Source: Sphingomonas sp. 7/4-4
Lineage (GTDB): Bacteria > Pseudomonadota > Alphaproteobacteria > Sphingomonadales > Sphingomonadaceae
NCBI RefSeq assembly: GCF_027941955.1
Contig: NZ_CP115960.1
Location: 3,488,501-3,552,500 of the forward strand
Reading direction: 5' to 3'
DNA length: 64,000 nucleotides
Shown: piece after piece, positions 28,403 through 37,718 of the stretch
Numbering within the stretch: the first letter of the stretch is position 1
Layout: the number at the start of each line of letters is the position of its first letter
Made by a program: the position numbers and the translations under genes
The notes under the pieces: generated by a model
What the model was told of the DNA's origin: nothing
What the model saw: only the letters and a program-made list of their open reading frames with translations
Database searches by the model: none

Positions 28403-29374
28403 ATGAACCTGAGGCAGGCGATGGCGGAATTGACCATGCTCCACAAGGGACCGGCCGAGGGCTATGCCGGCAACGCGCCGGTTGCGCTGGTTGTCGCGGA
28501 CGACGCGGAAGCGGCTGCCGATGCTGTCGCGGCGCTCGAACTGGCCGGGTGCGTGGCACGCAAGCCGGTGTCGTTCGCCGAGGCCTCGGCCGATCCCGGC
28601 AATTATGATGGGCTCGACCTGATCCTGATCGAGGCGGTGGCGGCGCCCGACGCGCTGCTGGACGTGGTGCTGGCGCGGGCGGATATGACGGCGCGTGAAC
28701 GCTCGCTCGGTATCGTCGCGACGGTATCGCCCGAACAGATCGATGCCGCGGCGGCGCAATTGCTGGGGCCGCGTACCCAGATATTGTGCACGCCGAACCG
28801 GGCCGACCGGATCAGCGCGATCGCCACTGCGAAGTGGCGCGCGCGCGGGGTGATGGACGATGTCAACCGCGAGGCGGAATCGGCCAGGCTGCGACGGCTG
28901 AGCGAAGAAGTCGCCCGGATCGCGGAGACGCTCGCCCGGCTGACCCGGGGCGACGATGCCGAGCCGCGTGGCGGCGTGCGCGATCGCGGCGCCGGGTATC
29001 GCGGACCGGACACCGGGCCGCCGGTGGAGATCGCGCCGGCCGAGATCCGCGCAGTGATCCGGGCGCGCCGGATGCGCGCGCAATTCTTCGCCGACGAATT
29101 GTTCGCGGATCCGGCCTGGGACATGTTGCTCGACCTGTTCGCCGCCGGGCTGGAGCGGCGCCAGGTGTCGGTGTCGAGCCTGTGCATCGCCGCGGCGGTG
29201 CCGCCGACCACGGCGCTGCGCTGGATCGGGACGTTGCACGATGCCGGGCTGTTCGAGCGGCAGGCCGATCCGACCGACCGGCGGCGGGCCTATATCGGGC
29301 TCAGCAGCAAGGGGATCGAAGGCATGCGGAGCTATGCGAGCGCCGTGAAGCGCGCGGGGCTGCATCTGGTGTGA
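28403..29374 (+). CDS. Winged-helix (MarR-like) transcriptional regulator with an N-terminal receiver-like region
   Basis: 323 residues. The C-terminal 110 residues form a MarR-type winged helix: AQFFADELFADPAWDMLLDL, VSVSSLCIAAAVPPTTALRW (recognition helix) and LFERQADPTDRRRAYIGLSS (wing). The N-terminal 150 residues (VALVVADDAEAAADAVAALE, YDGLDLILIEAV) have the alternating strand/helix pattern of a degenerate receiver domain but lack a clear acidic pocket. A charged segment (RLRRLSEEVARIAETLARLT) may be a coiled coil. Its own upstream region carries five copies of a near-palindrome. Ligand and regulon unknown. Confidence 0.72.
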   Translation: MNLRQAMAELTMLHKGPAEGYAGNAPVALVVADDAEAAADAVAALELAGCVARKPVSFAEASADPGNYDGLDLILIEAVAAPDALLDVVLARADMTARERSLGIVATVSPEQIDAAAAQLLGPRTQILCTPNRADRISAIATAKWRARGVMDDVNREAESARLRRLSEEVARIAETLARLTRGDDAEPRGGVRDRGAGYRGPDTGPPVEIAPAEIRAVIRARRMRAQFFADELFADPAWDMLLDLFAAGLERRQVSVSSLCIAAAVPPTTALRWIGTLHDAGLFERQADPTDRRRAYIGLSSKGIEGMRSYASAVKRAGLHLV

Positions 29375-29423
29375 AAACCAGACCTTGCCCCGGCGCGCCG
29401 CTTTTGGCATCGGCGGAGAGCAA

Positions 29424-29499
29424 GGGCGCTTAGCTCAGTTGGTAGAGCATCTCGTTTACACCGAGAGGGTCGGCGGTTCGAGCCCGTCAGCGCCCACCA
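29424..29499 (+). tRNA. tRNA-Val (anticodon UAC)
   Basis: A 76-nt cloverleaf: acceptor GGGCGCT pairs with AGCGCCC, D-arm GCTC/GAGC, anticodon stem TCTCG/CGAGA around loop TTTACAC (anticodon TAC), T-arm GGCGG/CCGTC around TTCGAGC. The 3' CCA (29497-29499) is encoded. Confidence 0.95.
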
Positions 29500-29558
29500 T
29501 CATCGATTTGCGGCGACTCCGCGGCGCCGTCGGGCATGGATGGTCTAACGGGGGTCCG

Positions 29559-29608
29559 GCATTCAACAAACTGACTCCCTCCTTTCCAGGGAGGGGAAGA
29601 GTTGAATG
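29559..29608. repeat. Stem-loop between tRNA-Val and the MFS gene
   Basis: Outer arms CATTCAAC and GTTGAATG enclose an inner hairpin CTCCCTCC/CAGGGAGG. The inner part resembles the family D units. It lies just past the 3' end of the MFS gene and could act as a terminator, though there is no T run. Confidence 0.55.
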
Positions 29609-29618
29609 TCGGTACGCC

Positions 29619-30800
29619 CTAGCCCGAGGCGCCGCAGAGCTGCTGCTCGGCCGGCTCTTGCGTGCGCCGGCTCGCCAGCAGGACCGCGACCAGTCCCGCC
29701 GCCGCGGTTGCCGCACCGGCCAGTGCGACTGCCGGATAGCCCAGGCCGGCGGCGATCACGCCGCCGCCCAGCGCCGCGCCGAACGCGTTGCCGAGATTGA
29801 AGGCGCCGATATTGACCGACGATGCCAGGTTCGGCGCATCGGCGGCGGCGGTCATCACCCGGACCTGCAGCGGCGGCACCAGCGCGAAGCTCGCCACGCC
29901 CCACAGGAAGATCAGCACCGCCGCGGGCGCGGCATGCGGCATGAGCATCGCGAAGGCGACCAGGATCGCGGAAAGCGAGGCCAATGTTATGATCAATGTG
30001 CGGTCGACCGAGCGATCGGCGAACTTGCCGCCGAGCCAGTTCCCGGCCGTCAGCCCGAGCCCATAGGTCACCAGCATCGCCGTGACGAAGCCCAGCGAGG
30101 CATGTGTCGCATCGCGCAGGATCGGGGCGATATAAGTGAAGACCGTGAACATCGCGCTCGATCCGATCACGGTCAGCGCGAGCGCGCCGAGCACCTTGCC
30201 GCGGGCGAGCACGCGCAGCTCGGCGAGTGCGTTTCCGCCGGTAAGGGCGGGCAGAGGCGGGAGCGTGAGACGCAATGCGGCCATCGTCGCGACGCCCAGC
30301 CCCGATATGCCCCAGAAGGAGGCGCGCCAGCCGAGATGCTCGCCCGCCCATGTCGCGAGCGGCACGCCGACGACCGTGGCGATCGTCAGTCCCATGAACA
30401 TGGTGGCGACGGCGCTCGCCTGCCGCTGCGGCGGGACGAGGCTGGCCGCGACGATCGATCCGACGCCGAAAAAGGCGCCATGATTGAACGAGGTGAGGAT
30501 GCGCGCCGCGAGCAGCATGCCGTAGCCGTCCGAAACCGCGGCGAGCAGATTGCCCGCCGTGAAGATGCCGGCGAGCCCGATCAGGAGCATCCGCCGCGGC
30601 ACCCGGCCGGTGGTCAGCGTCATCAGCGGCGCGCCGATCATCACGCCCAGCGCATAGGCGCTGATCAGCAGCCCCGCGGCGGGGATCGAGACGCCGAGAT
30701 CGCTCGCGATGACCGGCAACAGCCCCATCGGCGCGAACTCGGTCACGCCGATGCCGAACGCGCCGACCGAGAGGGCCAGCAGTCCCAGGTTGAGTTTCAT
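29619..30800 (-). CDS. MFS transporter (AraJ/YdhP-type efflux)
   Basis: 393 residues, 12 membrane helices. The opening MKLNLGLLALSVGAFGIGVT with TEFAPMGLLPVIASDL and the loop-2/3 motif GAPLMTLTTGRVPRR are characteristic of the arabinose-efflux-like DHA1 subgroup; LTSFNHGAFFGVGSIVAA is also typical. Substrate unknown. It follows the aldo/keto reductase (corrected stop at 30811) after 10 bp with a GGAGC ribosome site, so the two form an operon probably controlled by the divergent LysR-type gene. Confidence 0.88.
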   Translation of the reverse strand: MKLNLGLLALSVGAFGIGVTEFAPMGLLPVIASDLGVSIPAAGLLISAYALGVMIGAPLMTLTTGRVPRRMLLIGLAGIFTAGNLLAAVSDGYGMLLAARILTSFNHGAFFGVGSIVAASLVPPQRQASAVATMFMGLTIATVVGVPLATWAGEHLGWRASFWGISGLGVATMAALRLTLPPLPALTGGNALAELRVLARGKVLGALALTVIGSSAMFTVFTYIAPILRDATHASLGFVTAMLVTYGLGLTAGNWLGGKFADRSVDRTLIITLASLSAILVAFAMLMPHAAPAAVLIFLWGVASFALVPPLQVRVMTAAADAPNLASSVNIGAFNLGNAFGAALGGGVIAAGLGYPAVALAGAATAAAGLVAVLLASRRTQEPAEQQLCGASG

Positions 30801-30810
30801 TTGGTGCTCC

Positions 30811-31844
30811 TCAGACCAGCGCCGGGTTCAGGCGGGCGAAGCCCTCCTGCTGGCGATAGGGGTGTGCGGATACGGCGGCAGCACGTCGCTTGCCGCATCG
30901 AGCGCGGCGACCTGTTCCGGTGTCAGCGCCCAGCCCACGGCTCCCAGATTCTGCCGCAGCTGCTCTTCGTTGCGTGCGCCGATGATCACCGAAGCGACGG
31001 TGGGGCGCCGAAGCAGCCAGTTGATCGCGATCTGCGGCACGGTCTTGCCCGTCTCGGCCGCGATTTCATCGAGCGCATCGACGACGCGGTACAGGAGCTC
31101 GGTCTCAACCGGCGGCGCGAACTGCTCGGTCTCGTGCAGGCGGCTGCCTTCGGGAATCGGGCGGCCGCGGCCGATCCTGCCGGTCAGCCGGCCCCAGCCG
31201 AGCGGGCTCCACACCAGGGCGCCCACGCCCTGATCGGCGCCGAGCGGCATGAGGTCCGCCTCATAGGCCCGGCCGATCAGCGAATAATAGACCTGGTGCG
31301 CCACCAGCCGCGGCTTGCCCTGGCGATCGGCCACCGCCTGCGCCTTCATCAATTGCCAGCCCGGATAATTGGAGACGCCGGCATAGCGGACCTTGCCCGC
31401 CGCGATCAGCAGGTCGAGCGTGCCGATCAGCTCCTCCACCGGCGTGGAGGCATCGAACGCGTGCAGCTGGAGCAAGTCGATATAGTCGGTTCCGAGCCGC
31501 CGCAGCGAATCGTCGACCGCGCGCAGCAGCCGAGCGCGCGACGCGCCCCAATCCTGCGGCCCGTCTCCCATCGGGAGCCCGGTCTTGGTCGAGATCAGCA
31601 CCGAGTCGCGGCGCCCGCGGATCGCATCGCCGAGGATCTCCTCCGAGGCGCCGCCCGAATAGACGTCGGCAGTGTCGAACAGCGTCACGCCCGCATCGAG
31701 GCAGATATCGACGAGGCGCCGTGCCTCCGCCGCGTCGCTCTGGCCCCAGGCGCTGAACAGCGGGCCCTGGCCGCCGAAGGTGCCGGTGCCGAAGCTCAGC
31801 GCCGGTACGCGCAGGCCCGAGGATCCGAGTTGCCGATATTCCAT
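30811..31844 (-). CDS. Aldo/keto reductase (frame break near the C-terminus)
   Basis: About 344 residues, NADPH-dependent (beta/alpha)8 barrel. The catalytic residues are seen in FDTADVYSGG (Asp, Tyr), ISTKTG (Lys) and LLQLHAFD (His); the cofactor segment is RRPTVASVIIGARNEEQLRQ. A frame break in the C run 30859-30862 truncates the protein at 30828; adding one base gives the family-typical ending YRQQEGFARLNPALV with a stop at 30811. Divergent from the LysR regulator across an 87-bp gap. Confidence 0.9.
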
Positions 31845-31931
31845 GACTCACCTTCGCCTCATTGTTCCCATGCATAGATGGACGGCGGGGTCCGGCTGGA
31901 GTAGCGGCGGGGCACGCTGAGGATTTGTGCA

Positions 31932-32836
31932 ATGGACGCAAAGATGGCTGGCGGGACCGACCGGGCGCGCGCGCTCGAACTGTTTGCCGCAGTGGTCCAG
32001 CATGGCAGCTTTTCCGGGGCGGGGCGTGCGCTCGACATGAGCCCCTCCGCGGTGAGCCGCGCGGTCGACCGGATCGAGGCAAGGCTGGGCGTGCGGCTGT
32101 TGCTGCGATCGACCCGCGCGCTCTCGCTCACCGCCGAGGGGCAGGCCTATCTGCTGGCTGCCCGGCGGATCCTCGCCGATCTGGACGATGCCGAGCAGCA
32201 AATCGCCGACCAGGGCGCCCCGCGCGGACGGCTGCGGCTGAGCGCAGCGCTGTCGCACGGCCGATTGTGCGTGGTGCCGCTGCTCGGCGATTTCGCGGCT
32301 TTGTATCCGCACATCCTGATCGACATCGCGCTCACCGACATGCTGGTGGACGTGGCGGGCGGCGAGGCGGATGTGGCGATCCGCTTCGGCCCATTATCCG
32401 ACAGCTCACTCACTGCGCGCAAGCTGGGCGAGACAGGCCGCGTGATCGTGGCGTCCCCCGATTTTCTCGCAAAGCATGGGACGCCGCAGGTGCCGGAGGA
32501 CCTGCACCGCTTCAATTGCCTCAATTTCAACTTCCGCCGGGCGGAGCCGATCTGGCCGTTCCGCCGGGAAGGGCGCGATTTCGCGCTCTCGGTGAAAGGG
32601 AGCTTCGAGGCGAATAACGGCGAGACGCTGGGTCAGCTCGCAGCCGCGGGGTCGGCGTCGCGCGGGTCGGCAGCTTCAGCGTGGTGCCGGAGATCGCCGC
32701 CGGCCGGCTCGTCCCGATCCTCGAGGATTTCAATCCCGGAGACGTCGAGCAGATCCACGCAATCTTCGTCGGCGGCGCGAGCACACCGGCACGCGTCCGC
32801 GTCTTCGTCGACTTTCTCGCGGCGCGTTTGCGTTAG
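31932..32836 (+). CDS. LysR-family transcriptional regulator (one frame break)
   Basis: About 301 residues. N-terminal winged helix: ALELFAAVVQHGSFSGAGRA with MSPSAVSRAVDRIEARLGVRL, followed by the periplasmic-binding-like effector domain (VDVAGGEADVAIRFGPLSDS). The frame breaks in the G run 32648-32651; one added base restores GVGVARVGSFSVVPEIAAGR and the C-terminus FVDFLAARLR ending at 32836. By position it should regulate the divergent aldo/keto reductase-MFS pair. A later ATG at 31944 is possible. Confidence 0.88.
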
Positions 32837-32870
32837 GGGGCGTATCGACGTTCAGGCGAGCGGGGTTTTC

Positions 32871-33000
32871 AATCCTCCCCGCCAGGGGGAGGTGGCACGC
32901 GCAGCGTGACGGAGGGGCGGAAGCACTGCGCTCAATGGGAGAGTGCGCTGCTTACCTCCCTCCGACGCCTTCGGCGCCACCTCCCCTGGCGGGGAGGATT
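32871..33000. repeat. Paired family D repeat (REPIN/MITE-like) after the LysR gene
   Basis: Two inverted units about 35 bp apart. Each begins ATCCTCCCCGCCAGGGG, then GAGGTGGC, an inner stem (CGCGCAGCG left, GCCGAAGGC right) and ends CGGAGGG. The order, spacing and end sequences match the terminal inverted repeats of the DUF559 element at 25075-25518, but no gene lies between. Confidence 0.85.
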
Positions 33001-33097
33001 TGATTACCGATACAACCCGAGCCACGTACGGCAGCGTGAGACGCAGCCATGCCGGCGGGAACCCTTTCTCGCAGCTCCGCGGCCTGGAACCGAAGGC

Positions 33098-33460
33098 TCA
33101 GCTCGCCTTGTAGGTCGGCGTGCCGTTGGCGTAGTTCACCGTGACATAGGCGTTGTCGCAGACATTGATGCCCGACCAGACTGCGCTGGTATCGTCGGCG
33201 AAGGTCGCCTTGATGTCGTATTTGCAGCCGGCGCCTTTGTCGAAATGCACGGTCATCCGCTTGCCCGGCGCGGTTACGCTTTCGCGCTTCATTTCGGGAT
33301 CGACCTTGTTGGCGATCCAGGTGCCGGCGCCGCCGGGCGAGATCTCGACGGCCTTGATCGGCTTGCCGGTGTTGTTGACGAGAACGAAGTCCCAGTCCTC
33401 GGCCAGCGCCGGCGCGGCGAACATCATCGCGGCGGCGATCGTCATCGCTGTTCTGATCAT
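33098..33460 (-). CDS. Hypothetical secreted protein
   Basis: 120 residues. MIRTAMTIAAAMMFAAPALA is a clear signal peptide with cleavage before EDWDF. The mature part (DFVLVNNTGKPIKAVEISP, WIANKVDPEM, KYDIKATFADDTSAVWSGIN with VCDNAYVTV) is a beta-rich domain of unknown function with two cysteines that could pair. I use the ATG at 33460 because an AGGAGGGG ribosome site lies between it and the alternative ATG at 33478. Confidence 0.75.
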   Translation of the reverse strand: MIRTAMTIAAAMMFAAPALAEDWDFVLVNNTGKPIKAVEISPGGAGTWIANKVDPEMKRESVTAPGKRMTVHFDKGAGCKYDIKATFADDTSAVWSGINVCDNAYVTVNYANGTPTYKAS

Positions 33461-33542
33461 CGCAGTCCCCTCCTGCATTTTGCCCTTTTCTGCGCCGCAG
33501 ATTGCGCCTCTGCGGGGCGGTCGGCAAGGGGAAGCGGCTGGC

Positions 33543-34106
33543 CTAGAGTGCGCGGACCAGCCGGACCGCGCAGGCGATCCAGGGCGGATCGCTCACCACC
33601 TGCTGGCGCGCGCCGGCACCCAGCGGCAGCAAGTGGAGCTTGTCGCCTTCACGACCGATCAAGCGGCCGAACAGGAAGCGTCCGGCGGGACGGGGCACGA
33701 GCACGTCGCGATTGAGCGCGCGCGCATAAGCCTCGGGTGCCAGCCGATCGCACCAGATCTCGTCGCCCGCGCGGTAATCGCCGATGCCGCCGCCCACGGT
33801 GACCGCGACCATCCCCGCCGCCCCGCGCGGCGGCACCACCGATGCCGGGCGGCGCGGCGCCTGCACCCCGCTGCCGTCGAGCACCGCGGCGACGGCGATC
33901 TCGGGACGATCGGGCAGGCGGACCAGATCGGCCGAATCCACCCCGAGCGCATCGGCGATGCGATTGAGCCAGCCGACCGAGACGGTGCGCGTGCCGGTTT
34001 CGAGCCGGCCGATCGTCTGCGCCGTGGTGGGCGGCACGCAGCGCTGCGCGACTTCGTCGAGAGTAAGTCCCTTCGCACGCCGAACTTCGCGGATTGCCGT
34101 GATCAT
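33543..34106 (-). CDS. XRE-family regulator with C-terminal S24-like domain
   Basis: 187 residues. N-terminal helix-turn-helix: IREVRRAKGLTLDEVAQRCV, TAQTIGRLETGTRTVSVGWL, NRIADALGVDSADLV. The C-terminal half (GGIGDYRAGDEIWCDRL, NRDVLVPRPAGRFLFGRLIG) has the strand pattern of the LexA/CI S24 fold, but I cannot find a convincing Ser/Lys dyad, so self-cleavage is not implied. Divergent from the DUF6456 gene, sharing a 89-bp region with an inverted repeat that is a likely operator. Confidence 0.78.
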   Translation of the reverse strand: MITAIREVRRAKGLTLDEVAQRCVPPTTAQTIGRLETGTRTVSVGWLNRIADALGVDSADLVRLPDRPEIAVAAVLDGSGVQAPRRPASVVPPRGAAGMVAVTVGGGIGDYRAGDEIWCDRLAPEAYARALNRDVLVPRPAGRFLFGRLIGREGDKLHLLPLGAGARQQVVSDPPWIACAVRLVRAL

Positions 34107-34121
34107 CTGCGCAGCTCCTAA

Positions 34122-34179
34122 CCGATTTGGTTTTTCTCTTTCCTACAAACGGGACTCCGTGGCAAGAGAAACGAATCGG
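34122..34179. promoter_or_regulatory. Inverted-repeat operator candidate between the XRE and DUF6456 genes
   Basis: CCGATTTGGTTTTTCTCTT at 34122-34140 recurs as CCGATTCGTTTCTCTT on the opposite strand at 34179-34164. The two copies face each other across about 23 bp in the divergent intergenic region, a natural place for the XRE regulator to bind. Confidence 0.5.
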
Positions 34180-34195
34180 AACAAAGGAGATCAAC

Positions 34196-34672
34196 ATGCG
34201 TGAGCTGGCGGAGCGGGAGATCGATGGTCAGGGCGTCTCGGGCGGCGCGGCGCGGCGGACCGGCCGGCGGGTGACGGTCAATCTCGCCGAATCGCCGCTG
34301 ACCTGGCTGCGATCGCGCGGCCGGATCGACGCGCGGCAGTTCGAGGCGGGCGAGCGGCTGCGCGTGGATTACGAGACCGCTGCGCTGGGGCCGCGCGTGA
34401 CGATGCGCTGGGATCCGAGTCCGCGCGCGAGCGGGCGGCGCGGCCCGCCCAAGGCGCTCGATCCGACGCTCGCGCAGGTCGCCGCGAAACGACGTTTCAC
34501 CGAGGCAGTGGCGGCGGCGGGCCCGGGGCTTTCGGACGTGCTGTGGCGCGTGGTCTGTGCAGGCGAAGGGCTGACCCATGCGGAGAAAGCGCTCGGCTGG
34601 CCGAGCCGGGCCGGCAAGCTGGTGCTGGGCTTCGCGCTCGATCGAGTCGCCGATCACTATCGGCTCCCGTGA
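34196..34672 (+). CDS. DUF6456 domain protein
   Basis: 158 residues. The DUF6456 signature is clear: LTWLRSRGRIDARQFEAGER with LRVDYETAALGPRVTMRWD, then LDPTLAQVAAKRRFTEAVAA, VLWRVVCAGEGLTHAEKALG and RAGKLVLGFALDRVADHY. The family is widespread in alphaproteobacteria, has no proven function, and its C-terminus looks like a helix-turn-helix. The ATG at 34196 has an AAAGGAGA ribosome site. Divergent from the XRE gene. Confidence 0.85.
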   Translation: MRELAEREIDGQGVSGGAARRTGRRVTVNLAESPLTWLRSRGRIDARQFEAGERLRVDYETAALGPRVTMRWDPSPRASGRRGPPKALDPTLAQVAAKRRFTEAVAAAGPGLSDVLWRVVCAGEGLTHAEKALGWPSRAGKLVLGFALDRVADHYRLP

Positions 34673-34684
34673 CGGCCGGGAAAC

Positions 34685-35125
34685 ATGCTGAACCGGGCGG
34701 CAACCATCTTTTTGCGGAACGGCCGGCGCGTGCATGCGATTCTGCCATCAGAGTGGGAGCATATGCTGACAAACGACAAGGACGGTGCGCGCCTGAGGGC
34801 GGCACCGCGCATCAAGATCTTTCAACCTGCCGAGATGTCCAGTGGCGTCGGCGAGCCGGTGCGCGTGCATCTGCTCAATCTCTCGACCGGCGGCGCGCTG
34901 GTCCATGCATCGACGGCTCCGGCCACGGGCCAGGAAGTGCGGCTGACCTGCGGCATTCCGCTGGGATCCGCGCGGGTTCAATGGACCGACGGCAATCGCT
35001 TCGGCGTCAGGTTCGCCGATCCGATCGGGCCGGAACAGGTGGACAGGATCGTGCGGCGCCGGACGCAGGATCGTGACGCTCCGGCATCGGCAGTCGCGGC
35101 GCCTCAGGCCTTGGCGAGCGCCTGA
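34685..35125 (+). CDS. PilZ domain protein
   Basis: 146 residues from the first ATG, or 120 from MLTNDKDGARLR. The domain shows LRAAPRIKIFQPAEM, VHLLNLSTGGALVHAS (the D/NxSxxG element) and GSARVQWTDGNRFGVRFADP. The canonical RxxxR is weak (RLRAAPR), so cyclic-di-GMP binding is uncertain. Twelve bases after the DUF6456 gene; its 3' end overlaps the convergent DUF2339 gene by 22 bp. Confidence 0.8.
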   Translation: MLNRAATIFLRNGRRVHAILPSEWEHMLTNDKDGARLRAAPRIKIFQPAEMSSGVGEPVRVHLLNLSTGGALVHASTAPATGQEVRLTCGIPLGSARVQWTDGNRFGVRFADPIGPEQVDRIVRRRTQDRDAPASAVAAPQALASA

Positions 35126-37618
35126 GGTTCCTCCGTGGGAGGCGCGGCGGGACGGGCGAGGAAGCGGCTATAGGCCCAGCTGATCCCGATCAGCGCGATG
35201 CCGAGCGCGAGGAAGGAGAGGATGCGCAGCAACCCGTCGAGCGCGGCGGCGTCGACGAGGAAGACCTTGAACGTCACCAAAGTCAGCAATGCGAGCCCCG
35301 CGATGCGGAGATCGTGGACAGCGGCGGTGATGCCGCGCCACAGCCAGAACAATGCGACGCCGAGCAGGACGGCCGAATAGCCGCCATTTTCGAGCGTGGT
35401 GACCGGGCCGGTGAGCAGGCTGCCATGCGTCGCCTGCCGGACCAAAGCGAGCGCGGCGGCGATGGTGAGCAAAGCGGCGCCCGCGCGCCAGGCCTGCTTC
35501 GCGGGCAAAGTCCATAGCCAGAAGGCGGCGAGCGCAGCGTGGAGCACCGCTGCGTTGAACAGCGGGATGCCGCCCACCGCCTGCGCCTCGATCGCGGGAT
35601 TGAGGATCAGCAGGTCGAACCAGACCAGGCGCAGCAGACCGAGCCCGAGCAGGACCGTGGCGAGCGAGGGGAAGCGGCGGCTGCGGAGCAGATACCAGCC
35701 GGCGGCGAGGCATGCCTGAGTCAGCAGCGCACGCTCGACGAAGCCGATCGCGGCGAAGCGCTCCGGCGTGGCGATCGCCAGCGGTTGCTTGGCGAGTGCG
35801 TAGAGCAGCAGGATGCCGACGCCGATCGCCAGGCTGCCGACGAAGCGGCGCGCGCGGCCGAGCTGGCGCGGATCGAGCAGGAGGACGAGCAAGGCGATCG
35901 TCGGCAGCGCGAGCGTTCGGAACAGATTCGGCAGAGCGGGGATGCGCAGCCAGGGCAGGAGTCGCCGCCCAGGGATGTCGTAATGAGGTCCCCGAATTCC
36001 GCCAGCGGGACCGCGGCGGCGAGCAGAGCGGCGAGATAGGGCAGCGCCGAGAGCTCGAACAGCGAAGGTGCGCGGGCAATGCGCGCCCAGCCGGCGAGGC
36101 CGAGCAGCACGAGCGTGAGCGGAAACCCTAGCCAGGCGTGGGGCAAGAACTGGGCGAACCCAAGTGCCGCGAGCAGTCCGGCGAGGAGGCTGGCGGCGGT
36201 GAGCACTACATCGTCCGTCTCGCTCTTATGCCGCCACGCCATATGCGCGCAGGCAGCCGCGGCGAGCAGTTCGAGCGCGCCCCAGGCGATCGGTGCGAGC
36301 AGCGACGGCGCGCAGCCATGTGCGACGAGCAATGGCCCCGCAGTGCCGCCGAGCGCCAGCGCCGCCCAGCCGCGGCCCCGGCTCGCGAGCACATGGCCGG
36401 GCAGAGCGAACAGCAAGGTGGCGATTGCGGCGGCGAGCGGCGTCGCGGTTCGTTCGGGCTGGAGCAGCGCAAGGGCCTCGAGCACCAGCAGGAAGCCGAA
36501 TGCCGCGAGCGCGGCGGGCAGATAGAGCGACTGGCGCCACGACAGGAACAGGGCGGCCGCGGCGAGGACGAGATAGAAGCTCCACGCGAGCGCGCCGAAT
36601 TCGAGCGAAGGGGCCAGCGCGAGCAACTGGACGAAGCCGGCGACGAGCGGGGCGAGCCGCAGCCAGGGATTGCGCGTGCCGGTGGCGGGCAAGGCCGCGC
36701 TGGCGCAGGCGGCGAGCAGCATGGTGAAGGCGCCGACCGCGGACAGGTCCTGATCGCGCCCGTGCAATGCGGCGATCAGGAAGTTGATCCAGCCGAACCC
36801 GGCGATGCTCGCGGCGAGCACGAGCCAGCCCCAGCCGCGATGGATCGCCAGCCCGAACAAGGCGGCGATGAACAAAGCGAGATAGACGAGCAGCGGGCCG
36901 ATGCCCGCGGCGTCGAACCCCGCCACCAGGGGTGCGATGAAGCCGCCGATCAGGGCCATCACTGCAGTGGGCGGCCCATGGCGCAGCGCCAGTCCCATCG
37001 CCGCGGCAGTGATGAAGAGGACGAGGACGAAGGCCGTGAGCGGCGTGATCAGATGGTAGAGCGCCGCCGCCATGTAGAGCGTGCCATAGAGGCTGGCGAT
37101 GCCGGCGCCGGCGAGCACCTGGGCGACACGCGGATCCTCGGCGGTCGCGGAAAGCGCCGCGCGGCTTCGCTCGCGGCGATCAGCGCGCCGCCGAACAATG
37201 CGGCGAGCGCGGTGCGGACCGCGGGGCCCAGCAGCCCGCTCTCGATCGAATAGCGGACGAGGAAGAAGCCCGCGAGGACCAGGGCCGCGCCGCCGATCCA
37301 GATCGGCAGACGGCCTCCGATCAGCGACTCGAGGTTGAGCGGAGGCGGCGCGGGACGGGGTGGCGGCGCGACACGCGCTGCCGGTGCGGGTGAACGTTGC
37401 GCGGCTGCGGCGATCGGCGCGGGCGCGCGTGCGGCTTCGGCAGGTGCTTCCGCGACGGGCGGCGCGGGCGGTGCGGCGAAATGAGACGCGCGTTCCTCCA
37501 GCCGCACGACGAGTGACTCGACGCGGCGCAACTCCTGTTCCACTATCGTCAGGCGCCGCAGGACCACGAAGAAGGCCACGGCGACGCCAAGGACGAGCAG
37601 GAGCGTGAAGACGGTCAA
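35104..37618 (-). CDS. DUF2339 large polytopic membrane protein (two frame breaks)
   Basis: About 838 residues with more than 20 predicted membrane helices. An N-terminal helix (MTVFTLLLVLGVAVAFFVVL), a coiled-coil/proline-alanine linker, then LNLESLIGGRLPIWIGGAAL and ASLYGTLYMAAALYHLI are typical of DUF2339. Function unknown; members are inner-membrane proteins. Two frame breaks, in the A run at 37151-37153 and near 35961-35969, are each repaired by one base (RFSATAEDPRVAQV; SLGGRLLPWLRIPALPNLF), giving 839 codons. Confidence 0.85.
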
Positions 37619-37718
37619 CAGCTTCTCCTTGGCACAGCGGATTCGCGCTGTCGTGGCGTATCAGGTGTTCCCCGGGTCCGGAGTGCCGGTTTCGCAGCAT
37701 GATGGAGGGGAATGTCCG

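Noticed and set aside
26028..28559. An 843-codon open frame antisense to pntB and the membrane protein gene
   Set aside because: Long antisense frames are common in GC-rich DNA. The translation is charged low-complexity text with no domain, and the sense genes are unambiguous.
34178..34202. EcfG promoter in front of the DUF6456 gene
   Set aside because: GGAAC is present, but the -10 position reads CGTG and falls inside the coding sequence.
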